Assembly (NCBI GenBank): GCA_037178625.1
Contig: CM074142.1
Span: 186,001-250,000, forward strand
Direction: 5' to 3'
DNA from: Skeletonema tropicum
Lineage: Eukaryota > Bacillariophyta > Thalassiosirophyceae > Thalassiosirales > Thalassiosiraceae
Length of the DNA stretch: 64,000 nt
Shown here: positions 13,148 to 22,891 of the stretch, piece after piece
Layout of the letters: each line of letters begins with the position of its first letter
Numbering within the stretch: the stretch's first letter is position 1
Made by a program: the position numbers and the translations under genes
The notes under the pieces: model-generated
What the model saw: the letters and a program-made list of their open reading frames with translations, nothing else
Databases searched by the model: none
What the model was told of the DNA's origin: nothing

Positions 13148-13270
13148 GAGAGGAGGCTGGGCACCGAGCTCATCCTCGAAAGCGTTCAAGGAGGTGGTGG
13201 CGGCCTTGTTTTGGGCAGGGGCGAAAGCGGCGGCAGAGCCGATAAGGGCAGCGATGATGGCAGACTTCAT
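12638..13270 (-). CDS. Fucoxanthin chlorophyll a/c-binding protein, copy 1
   Basis: A single-exon gene encodes 210 residues that bind chlorophyll a/c and fucoxanthin in the diatom light-harvesting antenna of the thylakoid. MKSAIIAALIGSAAA/FAPAQ is the bipartite plastid presequence with Phe at the cleavage site. Helix 1 carries EIKHGRIAQLAFLG with the Glu and Arg chlorophyll ligands, helix 2 lies near IIAFIGWLEIAFM, and helix 3 carries ELNNGRAAMFGILG. The length is normal for an Lhcf-type protein. The ATG at 13270 is chosen because it starts the presequence; the frame is open further upstream. The predicted protein is identical to that of the gene at 17110-17742, with only synonymous coding differences. 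Upstream lies a conserved element shared with that copy (13440-13463). Confidence 0.96.
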
Positions 13271-13754
13271 GGTTGATATGTTGTTGTTGTTTGTTTTGAA
13301 TTTATGAGCAGAGTGCAAAGTGCAAGAGCAGAGCAATGAGCAATGCTTGTTTGATGTCTGATTCTGCAAATCCTTGAAATCTTGTGGCTTCAAGGCAGGT
13401 TCAAGTTGCGTGCTTCGCATGCGCTGGAGCGTGTGCCTGTGTCATAGCGACACTTCGGACACGCTACGGTACTCACACCATCAATCTTGAACGCCACACA
13501 GCTGATTTGTCATCCACCTACTTTTCACCACCGGAGGGTCGGGTAAACGATGGACAGACGAAAATATTTAGACAGCCATCTTTTTGAGCATTTTCTGCGA
13601 TTAATGGGCGATCCCACGACAACTCTACTAGCAAAATAGTTATTGACCATGGTGCTGCTCCCGTAGTAGTGCTACCACCCACTCAGCAACAGTCGGAACG
13701 ACCGCATCTTTGCACCACATCTTCTAAAGACACTATACAAGCTCCCATACAAAG
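13271..13754. other. FCP copy 1 upstream region
   Basis: It contains the FCP leader (A-rich CAACAACA just before the ATG on the minus strand), a block CAAGTTGCGTGCTTCGCA also found upstream of copy 2, and the conserved element at 13440-13463. The remainder, to 13754, leads into the transposase-like gene on the other strand. No other gene is seen. Confidence 0.6.
13440..13463 (-). promoter_or_regulatory. Conserved element upstream of FCP copy 1
   Basis: TGTCATAGCGACACTTCGGA followed by CACG lies about 170 bp upstream of the FCP start codon. The same 24 bases occur about 204 bp upstream of the second FCP gene (17946-17969), where surrounding sequence has diverged. Conservation between duplicates suggests a promoter element, perhaps light-responsive. 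This is inference; the duplication may simply be recent. Confidence 0.45.
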
Positions 13755-15565
13755 ATGCCGCCGGTTCTATCAAAAATGCTCTCTGCAAAGGGGTCGGAAG
13801 AGGCAAGAAGCTTGTTGGCGGAATTTATTGTGCAGTTCACTTCTCGCCGATCATTTTGGTTTGTGATCAATTCACTCGGTGAACATGTATACGATCTAAT
13901 CCACCATTTCGGGTTGGAACGCCTTGATTATATGGCATTACTTCTCGCCGCTGGTGTCATCAAAATCGATAAAAACAACAAAGTTACTTATGAAGGTGCG
14001 CAATGGGAATTGTTTGTGGAGTCGTACTTCGATGCATCAGAGGTGGAGTACACAGGTATGAGGACTACCATTCCCAATGAAGGGCGTGTTCAATGTCATT
14101 TACTACGCATTGGAGACAAAGCACAAACGAGTTACTTGTACGAGGATTATCCTCGTCCTCGTATCAACAACTTCTCTAACCAACTGAAGTTTGATGATCG
14201 AGCAATGCAACCCCCAAAACCAGCAGGATTGAGAGCAGAACAGCGGCGTCTTTTTCGACTCGGTCGGAATCTTATTATGAAGCAAATAATTCACTCCATC
14301 GACACAACAAATTACTTTGAAGATTATTTGACCAAGATTGATACAACAGATATGAAATCAGCTACGGCAACAACAACAAAAGAAGTAGCAACATCGGCTG
14401 CGGCAACAACAAAAGCATCAGCAGCAATTACAAAAACAACAACTGAAGCAGCGGAAAGTGCAAACTCATCGTGCTCACAACCATCGCCAGCCAAAAAGCA
14501 ACGTCGTGATGATGCAGCAACGACCAGCAAACAAATGACTCCATCATACTCAAATCTCTCGCGCGACGTCGACGAACTTGACAAGGCACTGAAAGAAAGA
14601 TCTGATGCAGAGTATGTTGATAAATGTGTTGATAAGGTGTTTGCTGATATTGTTGCATTGAAAGAAAATTGCAGCGTGATTGGGTATAAAGATAAGCGTT
14701 TACATGATGTATCGTTGGTCCGCGTTCCAAAAGCAACAACAAATAATTCGTTTGCGCAATCAGATGGTTGGGTCGATAAAGCGATATCGATTAATAGTCC
14801 AGACGATAAATATAATGGCATTCGTCGCCTCGTGCAGAAACTTGTAAAGATTGACGAAGATGCTGTGCTTGAAGCATTGGATAATGTAGGAATGAAGGTA
14901 GCAACACCAATGAACGAAACTAAACTTGCAGCAATGTTCAAACATGGGAACTTAAACTTCACACAACAACAGAAAATCTTGCAACATCTACGTGATCATT
15001 ATGGGAAGAAGGCATTTGCGTCTCTTCAGAAAATTGCAATGTTCTGTGAAGATCATACTTATGTCAACACTGGCGAAATAGAGTATCGATACGAGGAAGA
15101 TGGAGTATTAGAGACTATCGACTACTACGAGAAGAACATTGCATCAGAAGTTCAAAAGCAGTTGGGATTTGCAATTGCTAGCTTGGAGAAGAGTGTCACC
15201 CTAATTCTGTTACACCTAAGGTTCACTTGATGCTGAAGCATACTCTTTACCAAATGAAGAACATCGAGGGTGGTTTGGGTGACAAAATGGAAGATTGGGT
15301 AGAATTGATGCATCAGACAGGCCAATGCATGCGTGTACGCTTTCGAACTGTCAAATGCAGACAAGTGCGAGCAAGTGCAATGGCGAAAGTAGTCCAAATG
15401 AACTCCATCCCTGAACTTGACGAACAAATCGAAGGAGTTACACAAAGGGCCTCGAATCCAAGGAAAACAAATAAAGTCGAGGACGACCACAAGAACAGAG
15501 TAGAGCGTCGATTGAGTGCTCTTCGTGCATTTGAATCTGGGGAAGCAGCTATTAGTAAGGAGTAG
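13755..15565 (+). pseudogene. Transposase-like gene with a frameshift
   Basis: The first frame (13755-15230, 491 codons) runs into a second frame that is open from upstream of 15227 to 15565. Around 15190-15230 the reading shifts. The second frame reads HPNSVTPKVHLMLKH, then GLGDKMEDWVELMHQ and RVRFRTVKC. This pattern (K-x-HL...H, G-G...E...E..H...RF) parallels the C-terminal part of the 710-aa protein at 57627-59759 (MKAHLLFGLHLL, GGIDEQNIETCH, LLRQF) and resembles the end of DDE/RNase-H-fold transposases. The middle of frame 1 is Ala/Thr/Lys-rich (about residues 195-265) with a likely nuclear-localisation run PAKKQRRDD. It is probably a decayed transposon gene between the FCP duplicates. 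A sequencing error at the shift, giving one intact protein of about 600 residues, is possible. Confidence 0.6.
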
Positions 15566-17109
15566 GGGACATTGTGGGGAGAGCAGTTGCTTGGAAGATG
15601 ATGGGGAAGAAAGTTGGCGGGAAGTAGAGGTTAACCTTAATCTAGGTAGGAATTCAGTACTTTCAATTCCTACGTTGATGACATACGAGGATTTGGCCAT
15701 TCTACAGAAGCCTCCGATGGTGTTTTGTCTAATGAAAAACTGATGTGTGGATGAGGGCCTCTCGGACATTTTGTGTAGGACTTAACATAGGAATAAGTAC
15801 TTTAGATGGACACTTTTTTATGGGACTACGATTAACTTCAAATGGACACTTTTTTTTGGGACAGAGGGAGTACAAAATGTAAGTACAATACATAGAAGTA
15901 TCCACAATAGTAACGCCGCGGTTAGGCACTTTTAGCAAGCTGCCTTCTTCGTTCGGGCATTACTTAAAAGCTTTTCTTCTGTTTTGGTTTGCACTTAGCT
16001 GCTGACAACGAAAAAGCATGTACATGTACTATATATACAATGCAGCTCTTCTTTTATCACTAGCACTGGGTATTTATGATGCATTTGCATCATCGCAGCC
16101 GATACAAATGAGTTGCTGCACCAGCGCACTGGTGTCACAGACATGTTGTGATCTATTAAGGTGTGGTAAGCAATGGAGCAGCACCACGGCGGTAATAAGT
16201 AGACGGTTCAATAGTGTGTGTTATTGGCTACAAGGTGTTGCGTCATGTGCGTGAAGTCGTCTGAGAAATCAGTGGCTGCCGGCAGTGAGCAAAGTCACAC
16301 AGACACAGGACCTTGGCACCAAAAGCCAGGAAAAGCAAGGTTCAACACATATCCCGAGATACCTATAACTTCAACACTGCTTGAAAAATACAATCATAGA
16401 TTAATAGAATCTCAACATATGCAAGCTTTAAATAGAGGCAGCTTGTTTTGGTTGACTTTTCTCCTCATCATAGGGACGAGTTTATTCAGATTGCCCACCA
16501 ACTTGCCAGATGCAATGATCATGGCTACGGTTGGCTTGATTTGATTCCAGGTGTCTCGCATTACTCAAAACAACAAAAAGCAAACAAAGAACTCGTCGTC
16601 GTCGTCATTGGGCTTCATTTCCATCATTCAGCGAAGGGAAGTGCCGAAAGCGGCTGAAGAGGTGCAGCAGACGAAGTTGGGTCTCTTCCTGAAGAGTAGC
16701 ATAGCTTCATCAATGCAATGGGTGGTATTATACATACACTTTAAGTGCTTGATTACTCCGAAAGTATGGTACCTGTCATGCTACTCCTGCTGGCTTTGAT
16801 ACATGGAATGATACCAGGATAGAGGTGTGTTATGATTTGAACTCAAAGTACTTACTGTGTCGTACTGAAACAAACTATCGTCATACAGCTAATCAATAGG
16901 AGATTCAATAATCAATAATCATTTTCATATCATGTGTAGAAGAGAATTGGTTCTTTTATTATTATGGCAGACACACATCATCTATGTAGCTTTGAGGTCC
17001 TCCTCTTCCAAAGACTCGGCTCAAGCACAAAATACGTACGAGCTCGTTGTGTTCCTTCTATATGTACAACATGTGGTTATTATTGTATACAATTCATCAA
17101 ACAAGCAAT
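15566..17109. other. Region between transposase-like gene and FCP copy 2
   Basis: No supported gene. 15799-15871 carries mariner/Stowaway-like terminal sequence. About 15936-16160 is similar to 18546-18640 (TTCGTTCGGG, then CAGCGCACTG, then GTGATCTATT), a dispersed repeat. From about 16690 onward the sequence matches the 3' flank of FCP copy 1. The small frame at 16018-16254 lies in the repeat and is not supported. Confidence 0.6.
15799..15871. mobile_element. Mariner/Stowaway-like terminal sequence
   Basis: Minus-strand reading starts TACTCCCTCTGTCCCAAAAA, then AAAGTGTCCATTTG, and about 50 bp further repeats GTCCCATAAAAAAGTGTCC. TA-CTCCCTC-GTCCCAAAA-AAGTGTC is the well-known terminal pattern of Stowaway/mariner elements of grasses. 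I find no partner TIR or mariner transposase nearby, so this is a solo end or remnant. Confidence 0.45.
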
Positions 17110-17269
17110 TTATTGAAGGTGTCCAATGATGGGAAGATCGGGATCATATCCAAGGGGCTGGATCTCCTCATGGACCATAAGTCCGAGGATTCCGAACATG
17201 GCGGCACGGCCGTTGTTCAACTCAATGGCACGCTTCTGAAGCTTGGTCTCTTCATCAAAGTCATCCCAG

Positions 17270-17304
<35 letters not shown>

Positions 17305-17506
17305 ATGCTCATTTCCAGTTCCGGGAACATCACGCATGAAGGCAATCTCCAACCAGCCAATGAAGGCGATGATCTGGCCTTGTCCCTCGAAGGGGATTGC
17401 ATCAGGTCCGATCAAGGCGGCAACACCGTTGGGGAAGGAGTCGAAGGAGTTTCCAGCGTAGTCGATGTTTCCGGGAAGGTGGATTCCGGCACGGGTGACG
17501 ATCTGG

Positions 17507-17574
<68 letters not shown>

Positions 17575-17580
17575 TTGAGA

Positions 17581-17619
<39 letters not shown>

Positions 17620-17742
17620 GAGAGGAGGCTGGGCACCGAGCTCATCCTCGAAGGCGTTCAAGGAGGTGGTGGCGGCCTTGTTTTGGGCAGGGGCGAAAGC
17701 GGCAGCAGAGCCGATAAGGGCAGCGATGATGGCAGACTTCAT
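17110..17742 (-). CDS. Fucoxanthin chlorophyll a/c-binding protein, copy 2
   Basis: A single exon encodes the same 210-residue FCP as the gene at 12638-13270, with scattered synonymous differences (for example around 17571-17580). Same plastid presequence (SAAA/FAPAQ) and LHC helices 1 and 3 (EIKHGR, ELNNGR). The start at 17742 begins the presequence. The 3' flank and about 250 bp of 5' flank are also duplicated. Identical proteins with differing silent sites point either to purifying selection or to gene conversion after duplication. Role: antenna protein of the thylakoid, harvesting blue-green light for the photosystems. Confidence 0.96.
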
Positions 17743-17945
17743 GATTGATATGTTGTTGTTTGATTTATGAATTGCAAACTCTAGAGCAGAGCAACTTTTT
17801 GATGCTGAATTCATCCACAAATCTTGAAATCTTGTGTCTTCAGGCTTCAAGTTGCGTGCTTCGCACGGGCCAAGTTCAGACACCTGTCTGAGTCACTTGC
17901 TAGTCCCTCTAGAAGAGGACGCCCATTTATAAAAGAAGATCGTTT

Positions 17946-17969
17946 TGTCATAGCGACACTTCGGACACG
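17946..17969 (-). promoter_or_regulatory. Conserved element upstream of FCP copy 2
   Basis: Exact 24-base match to 13440-13463, positioned about 204 bp upstream of the start codon. The shared downstream GGTACTCACACCATC is also similar. A candidate FCP promoter element; function is inferred from conservation only. Confidence 0.45.
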
Positions 17970-18156
17970 TTAAGGTACTCACACCATCTTCAACGTTCAC
18001 ACAGCGCAGCTGTGAGAGTATGTTGTGTCATGCATGGATGGTGTGGTGGAAGGTAGGTGGTGGATGTCATCCCTTACCACTAGGTATTTACGAACGTACG
18101 TTACTAATACGTGCTACGTATGAATTAGTACAAAAATAAGCTATGCCGCGACCTTA

Positions 18157-18527
18157 TTAAGGGTGGTCAATGTTTTTTATCTGAATCTGAATCTGAAACG
18201 TTCACCTTCCTGATTTACTTATGCCTCTTTCCAATCCGCGATCATCCGGCATCAAAATTGTTGAAGATGTGACATTTGCAACACATCATGGAGGAACGTC
18301 AACGTTTCAGATTCAGAATAAGTGGCGTTTTTGGCTCTGATTCTGAAACGTTTAATTTCGGAGAAACTCAAATAACCCTAACCAAAGCGGCACCAAAACA
18401 ACGATTAAAAAATAAGTGGCACTCAACCACACTCAAAGCCAAATCCAGCCCCCCGTACGTAGACATACTAATTCCTAAGGCCAACGTTTCAGATTCAGAT
18501 TCAGAAAAAAACATTGACCACCCTTAA
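18157..18527. mobile_element. MITE with TTAA target duplication and ~41-bp TIRs
   Basis: TTAA (18157-18160 and 18524-18527) flanks terminal repeats that begin GGGTGGTCAATGTTTTTT and continue through repeats of ATCTGA to GAAACGTT. The arms match over about 41 bp with one single-base length difference. Internal copies of CGTTTCAGATTCAG lie in both orientations near 18302 and 18340. There is no transposase inside. A TTAA duplication is typical of piggyBac-type insertion; the superfamily assignment is inference. Confidence 0.85.
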
Positions 18528-18646
18528 ATGCTGAGCAATGATTGCAATGCCTTTTTCGTTCGGGTGAAGAGCTATCACTAGAGCTAGTTATTATGCATAT
18601 TGCTGCGGCAGCGCACTGTCACAGAAATGTGATCTATTGGAACTGG

Positions 18647-18764
18647 TAGGTTGAGTAGACTTCAGAAAAAAACAGTGTGGAGAAACTCTTGTTCTATCAG
18701 AGGTTATCTTTTGAAGAGCTCTTGGCCGCAGCGACTTTAGATTAGATCATGTGAAGAAGTAGAG
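18647..18764. repeat. Dispersed ~120-bp repeat, copy 2
   Basis: Diverged copy of 12119-12238, same strand. It sits between the MITE and the 3' end of the long protein gene. Confidence 0.75.
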
Positions 18765-18796
18765 GATATCATCTAGTAAAAGTATATATACTATAT

Positions 18797-21700
18797 CTAT
18801 AATCTCTTGGCCGCAGCGACAACCAAAGCCAAAGCCAACGCAATTATCACCACAACAAGTATCACCACAGCAACCACCCACACACGTTCCCTCCGTCTAT
18901 ATCTACCCTCTATCATTCGAGTCTCCTCCTCTTTTTCTTCTAGTAACTCCTCCAGCATATCAATCCGCTCCAAATCGTTTGGGAATGATGGGTCTGAAAA
19001 CTCTTCTGCCTCGACGGCTTCCACAATCTCATCTGAGACTAACACCGCCTGGATCATCTGTCGAGCTCGTAGACTTTGCCGTCTGACATGAGCTGTTGCC
19101 GTGAGGAGTGTGTTGAAAGGATTACTGTTGATGGAAGAGGTAGATTGCTGGGATTGCGTAGATTCGAGGAGAGTTCCTAGATGCCGTCTATTGTATCCTT
19201 CGTCTGGGTTGTAGGGTGTGACTCGTGCAGTGATGCTGTTATCTGATGCATTGTGAGGTGATGAGTATAGAAGCGTGCCGGCAAAAGCTTCATCATCACT
19301 TTCTTCGTTATTCAATCGATAATCAGAGCTTGAGGCGTCAGTACCAGCTCCACTATCTTCTAACGAACTTGATCTTGCACGATCAAGTTGACGCTGTTGA
19401 CGCTGTTGGTCTTGTGAATGTCCTACACTGCTATTACTATCAACAGTAGCATTACTCCTTCGCTGTAAATGCAAGGAGTCCAATGTATTACGCCGAGCAG
19501 CCCGTCTTTCCTCCCTCCTATTCGGATTGGCAAATGTTCGTCGAAATAATAATGGAGCAGGTTCATTCTGATGATACGCTCCGACCTGATTCTCCAGGGA
19601 AAGTCTTCGCTGCTCATTAGCATTGCTGGTGGATTGACTTGATGATGATGGTTGATTTCTTGTTGGTGATGACGACGCAGCCGCAGCAGCTTCTGCCGCA
19701 GCCCTCAAAGCGCTCACAGGGGCTGATCCAGACCTGGCTGTACCCGACGATCGAGCAGCTTCCGCCGCAGCCCTCAAAGCGCTCATAGGGGCGGATCCAG
19801 ACCTGGCTGTGCCCGACGATCGTACACTTGAAGATAATGTGAGAAAGTGATTCAGTGCCAAATGGTCTAAACCAGAGTGTTCACTACGAGAAAAGCTGGT
19901 TCGGCCATTATTCCCATCGCCATTCACACTATTGTTGGTGCTGTTGCTTATACTTGTATCAATAACATTGGTACTATCCATGACAGATCCACGATGAATT
20001 CGTAGCGCATAGAGCGCTCGTTGGAGTAAGACTGCATTGTTAATGTTGGTTGCATTCTCCAATAGAAGGGCATTCAAATCGCTCAACTCGGTTGGGGTTG
20101 TCTGTTGTTGTTGCTGTTGCTGATGTGAGGAGGAGGAGTCAATCCCTTCCATTTCTTCTCTTTTCCGACGAAGTCTTTCACGATACGCCTCTACTTCTTG
20201 ATAAGCTAGTGTTGTAACTGTGACTGCTGTTGCAGGTGTAATTTCATTAGACAATGGTAGGGGTTGTGCATTGGGTGAAGATGCTGCTTGTGATGACGGT
20301 GAAGGCGGTTGTTGAGTTGAATTCAATGGTGGTGATCCTCCCTCAATAGGTGCATCTGAACTCTCCCCCTTCCTACTCATTGCCATGTCGCCCTCAACTC
20401 TATCATCATCATGACGATCAGCCTCGTCAGTAGTATTAAAATCACCACCACCACTACCACCCCCCATTGCTGCATCAGTTTGTAATATGGCTGCAGCTGC
20501 TAAATTCGTCATGTCCTTAACGGACGCTGTTGTCTTGAGTAATGACGAAGATTCTTCATTATTTGCATCGACTGTATCACCACCGCCAACACGATCGCCA
20601 CCACTATCATTATTATTATTATTTGTCCCATTTGTAGACAAATTGGCCAATTGCAACATTGACATCCACAAGTGTTGTTCTTCCGCTGTCAATATAGACT
20701 TTACCGAGGATGATGATCCAATTTGATTATTATTGCCCTTTTCTTCTTCACTGCTGTCCTCTCTTACGATTAATGGAGAGTCGGTCAGACAACATTCCAA
20801 GTCGGTAACGGTCCATGAACTATTCCTTTTCGCGGCAGCAGCAACAGTAGAAGTAGTAGTAGCAGCGTCAACGGATGATACATCTGAACTATTCCTTTTG
20901 GAGGGAGCTGCCGCAGCAGCATAAGAAGTAGCAGTAGCAGTAGCTCCAACAGATGATACATCGGAACTATTCCTTTTGTGAGGAGGAGTATTAAAATCAC
21001 TCACACCACCACCACCACCACCACTACCCAACATTGCTGCATCCGTTTGTAATATAGCTGCAGCTGCTAAATTCATCGCTTCTTGAACAGACGCTTTCTT
21101 GTTGAGTAATGATGAAGATTCTTCATTTTTTGCATTGGCTACAGTAGTATCACCACCAACAACACGATTGCCACCACTACAATCATTATTCTTTGTCCCA
21201 TTTACATCCTTCAAAGCTGTAGGCGTTGTTGTTGTTGTTGTTGTCGACAAATTGGCCAATTGCAACATTGAAATCCACAAGTGTTGTTCTTCCGGTGTTA
21301 ATATAGACTTTACCGAGGAGGATGATCCAATTTGATTACTGCCCTTTTCACTGCTGTTGCTGGTACCACTGTCCCCTCTTGTAACTCTTGTAAGAATTGG
21401 AGAATTAATATTGGTCAAACATTCCAAATCGGAAATGGTCCATGAACTATTCCTTTTGGAGGAAGTAGTAGCAGCAGCAGCGCCAAAGGAGGGTACAACA
21501 TTATTGCCGCCCTTTGTTTCACTGCTGTTACTATTGCCGTTACCACAACCACCACTGTCGTCCCCTCCTCCTCCATTTTCAGTTAGATATTCCAAATCGG
21601 AAATGGTCCAGGAAATATTCCTTTTGGAGGAAGAGGGCATATTATTATTCGTAGCAGCAGAGACAGCAGAGGCAGAAGCAAATGATGATAACTCCTTCTC

Positions 21701-22891
21701 CAAAAAATCGTCCGTAGTACCATTTATTTGCCATGATACTCTCGAATTTTTCTTCTTGATTGGTTTTTTGTTGAGTATACTACTACTTGTGGTTGTTGTT
21801 GTGGTATTATCATCTTTGGAAGAATTGATTGAAAAGGCACTACTTGATCCCTTCCAACTGTTATTGTTGTTTGTGTTGCTGCTATTATTGTTTTGAGTAT
21901 GACTACTGCGGTATCTATCCTGCTTCCGCTGCTGCTCCCACAACCGTTGTTTATGCAATTGCTTTTGTTCATTATTATAATTTGCGGATGATGGTAGAGG
22001 AAATGTTGTTGGCTTGTATTTCAGAGTTTGTTGTAATTTCTGTTGCTGCTGTTTCTGCTGCTGCTGTTGCGGTGCCCCCTTTCGTTTTGGTTGAAACAAT
22101 CCAGACAATGACGACAAGAATTTGTTGTTGTTATTATTGCTGCTGTGATGATGATTCTGACTGCTACTGCTGCTCCCCCTGCTAGTAATACTGCTGCTGA
22201 AACGTTCTACTATCCGATCATTCTGTTCTTTTTTTTGGGTAGTATTATTGTTGCTCCCATGATAATGGATATTATTGCCATGATGGTTGATATTGTTGGC
22301 ACTACTTCCATCCAATCGACTGCTACTGCTATCGACTAGACGATTATTATTCGTATATGGTTGTTGCTGTGGTGGTTGAGTCGTCTTTTTGGAAGTACTT
22401 TCGCTGAGAAGATCATTGATACTCATGCTACCATCAAACCCACCTGGATTTTGTAAATCATCTGAATTTAATGATATTATTTCATCGTCGTCCTCGTCGT
22501 CCTCGTCGTGTTCGTTGGCAGTATTGCTGTCAGGTGACGAAGAGTGCTGCTGCTGTGTAGTAGAAGAAGGTTCCTTCGATTTCAATGATGGTTGGAGGGT
22601 GCTTGGCGACAACTGACCACATGCCTTGTGGAAGGCGAATAGAGCGACAGCTTCTTCTTGTTGTGATCGATTCTCATTATTATTATTACCGTTGTGTAGT
22701 AATTTGTCACGTCGGCCTTCTTCGAGCTGCTGTAGTGAATTGCCCTCATCATCATGATTGGTGTTTTGTTCAGTCGCTGCAGAAGCAATCATGATGATGT
22801 TGTTGGCGTTGTTTGCATGATTGTGATCTTCCAGGTGGCCACTGCTCCTCGAAACGGCTGAAGCCATTGTAATCATCTTAGATAATATCAA
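18797..22891 (-). CDS. Long low-complexity tail-anchored protein with internal motif repeats
   Basis: A 1364-codon uninterrupted frame. The protein is dominated by Asn, Ser, Gln, Thr and acidic runs but contains repeated ordered motifs. KRNSSWTISDLECLT-type units occur at least three times, with shorter KRNSSDVSSV relatives twice. SSSVKSILTPEEQHLW followed by a MLQLANLST block occurs twice. SGTARSGSAPMSALRAAAEA occurs twice. The C-terminus has an acidic coiled-coil stretch (MLEELLEEKEEETRMIEGRY), then RRRERVW and one hydrophobic helix (VVAVVILVVVIIALALALVV) ending AAAKRL. That is the layout of a tail-anchored membrane protein facing the cytosol. The KRxxSW units look like phosphorylation or docking motifs. 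The family is not recognised. The start at 22891 is the outermost ATG; 22873 and 22867 are alternatives. Confidence 0.72.
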   Translation of the reverse strand: MILSKMITMASAVSRSSGHLEDHNHANNANNIIMIASAATEQNTNHDDEGNSLQQLEEGRRDKLLHNGNNNNENRSQQEEAVALFAFHKACGQLSPSTLQPSLKSKEPSSTTQQQHSSSPDSNTANEHDEDDEDDDEIISLNSDDLQNPGGFDGSMSINDLLSESTSKKTTQPPQQQPYTNNNRLVDSSSSRLDGSSANNINHHGNNIHYHGSNNNTTQKKEQNDRIVERFSSSITSRGSSSSSQNHHHSSNNNNNKFLSSLSGLFQPKRKGAPQQQQQKQQQQKLQQTLKYKPTTFPLPSSANYNNEQKQLHKQRLWEQQRKQDRYRSSHTQNNNSSNTNNNNSWKGSSSAFSINSSKDDNTTTTTTSSSILNKKPIKKKNSRVSWQINGTTDDFLEKELSSFASASAVSAATNNNMPSSSKRNISWTISDLEYLTENGGGGDDSGGCGNGNSNSSETKGGNNVVPSFGAAAATTSSKRNSSWTISDLECLTNINSPILTRVTRGDSGTSNSSEKGSNQIGSSSSVKSILTPEEQHLWISMLQLANLSTTTTTTTPTALKDVNGTKNNDCSGGNRVVGGDTTVANAKNEESSSLLNKKASVQEAMNLAAAAILQTDAAMLGSGGGGGGVSDFNTPPHKRNSSDVSSVGATATATSYAAAAAPSKRNSSDVSSVDAATTTSTVAAAAKRNSSWTVTDLECCLTDSPLIVREDSSEEEKGNNNQIGSSSSVKSILTAEEQHLWMSMLQLANLSTNGTNNNNNDSGGDRVGGGDTVDANNEESSSLLKTTASVKDMTNLAAAAILQTDAAMGGGSGGGDFNTTDEADRHDDDRVEGDMAMSRKGESSDAPIEGGSPPLNSTQQPPSPSSQAASSPNAQPLPLSNEITPATAVTVTTLAYQEVEAYRERLRRKREEMEGIDSSSSHQQQQQQQTTPTELSDLNALLLENATNINNAVLLQRALYALRIHRGSVMDSTNVIDTSISNSTNNSVNGDGNNGRTSFSRSEHSGLDHLALNHFLTLSSSVRSSGTARSGSAPMSALRAAAEAARSSGTARSGSAPVSALRAAAEAAAAASSSPTRNQPSSSSQSTSNANEQRRLSLENQVGAYHQNEPAPLLFRRTFANPNRREERRAARRNTLDSLHLQRRSNATVDSNSSVGHSQDQQRQQRQLDRARSSSLEDSGAGTDASSSDYRLNNEESDDEAFAGTLLYSSPHNASDNSITARVTPYNPDEGYNRRHLGTLLESTQSQQSTSSINSNPFNTLLTATAHVRRQSLRARQMIQAVLVSDEIVEAVEAEEFSDPSFPNDLERIDMLEELLEEKEEETRMIEGRYRRRERVWVVAVVILVVVIIALALALVVAAAKRL

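Noticed and set aside
12611..13276. 221-codon plus-strand frame and its counterpart at 17047-17748
   Set aside because: Antisense of the FCP genes; the codon structure of the minus-strand FCP explains the opening.
14324..14962. 212-codon minus-strand frame
   Set aside because: Antisense shadow of the transposase-like gene; Ala/Val/Ser composition from repeated codons.
16018..16254. 78-codon frame with hydrophobic start
   Set aside because: Lies in a dispersed repeat also present at 18546-18640, where the frame is not kept.
21357..21896. Plus-strand frames opposite the long low-complexity gene (18807-22794)
   Set aside because: Mirror images of Asn/Ser/Gln codon repeats, giving Leu/Val/Cys-rich nonsense.
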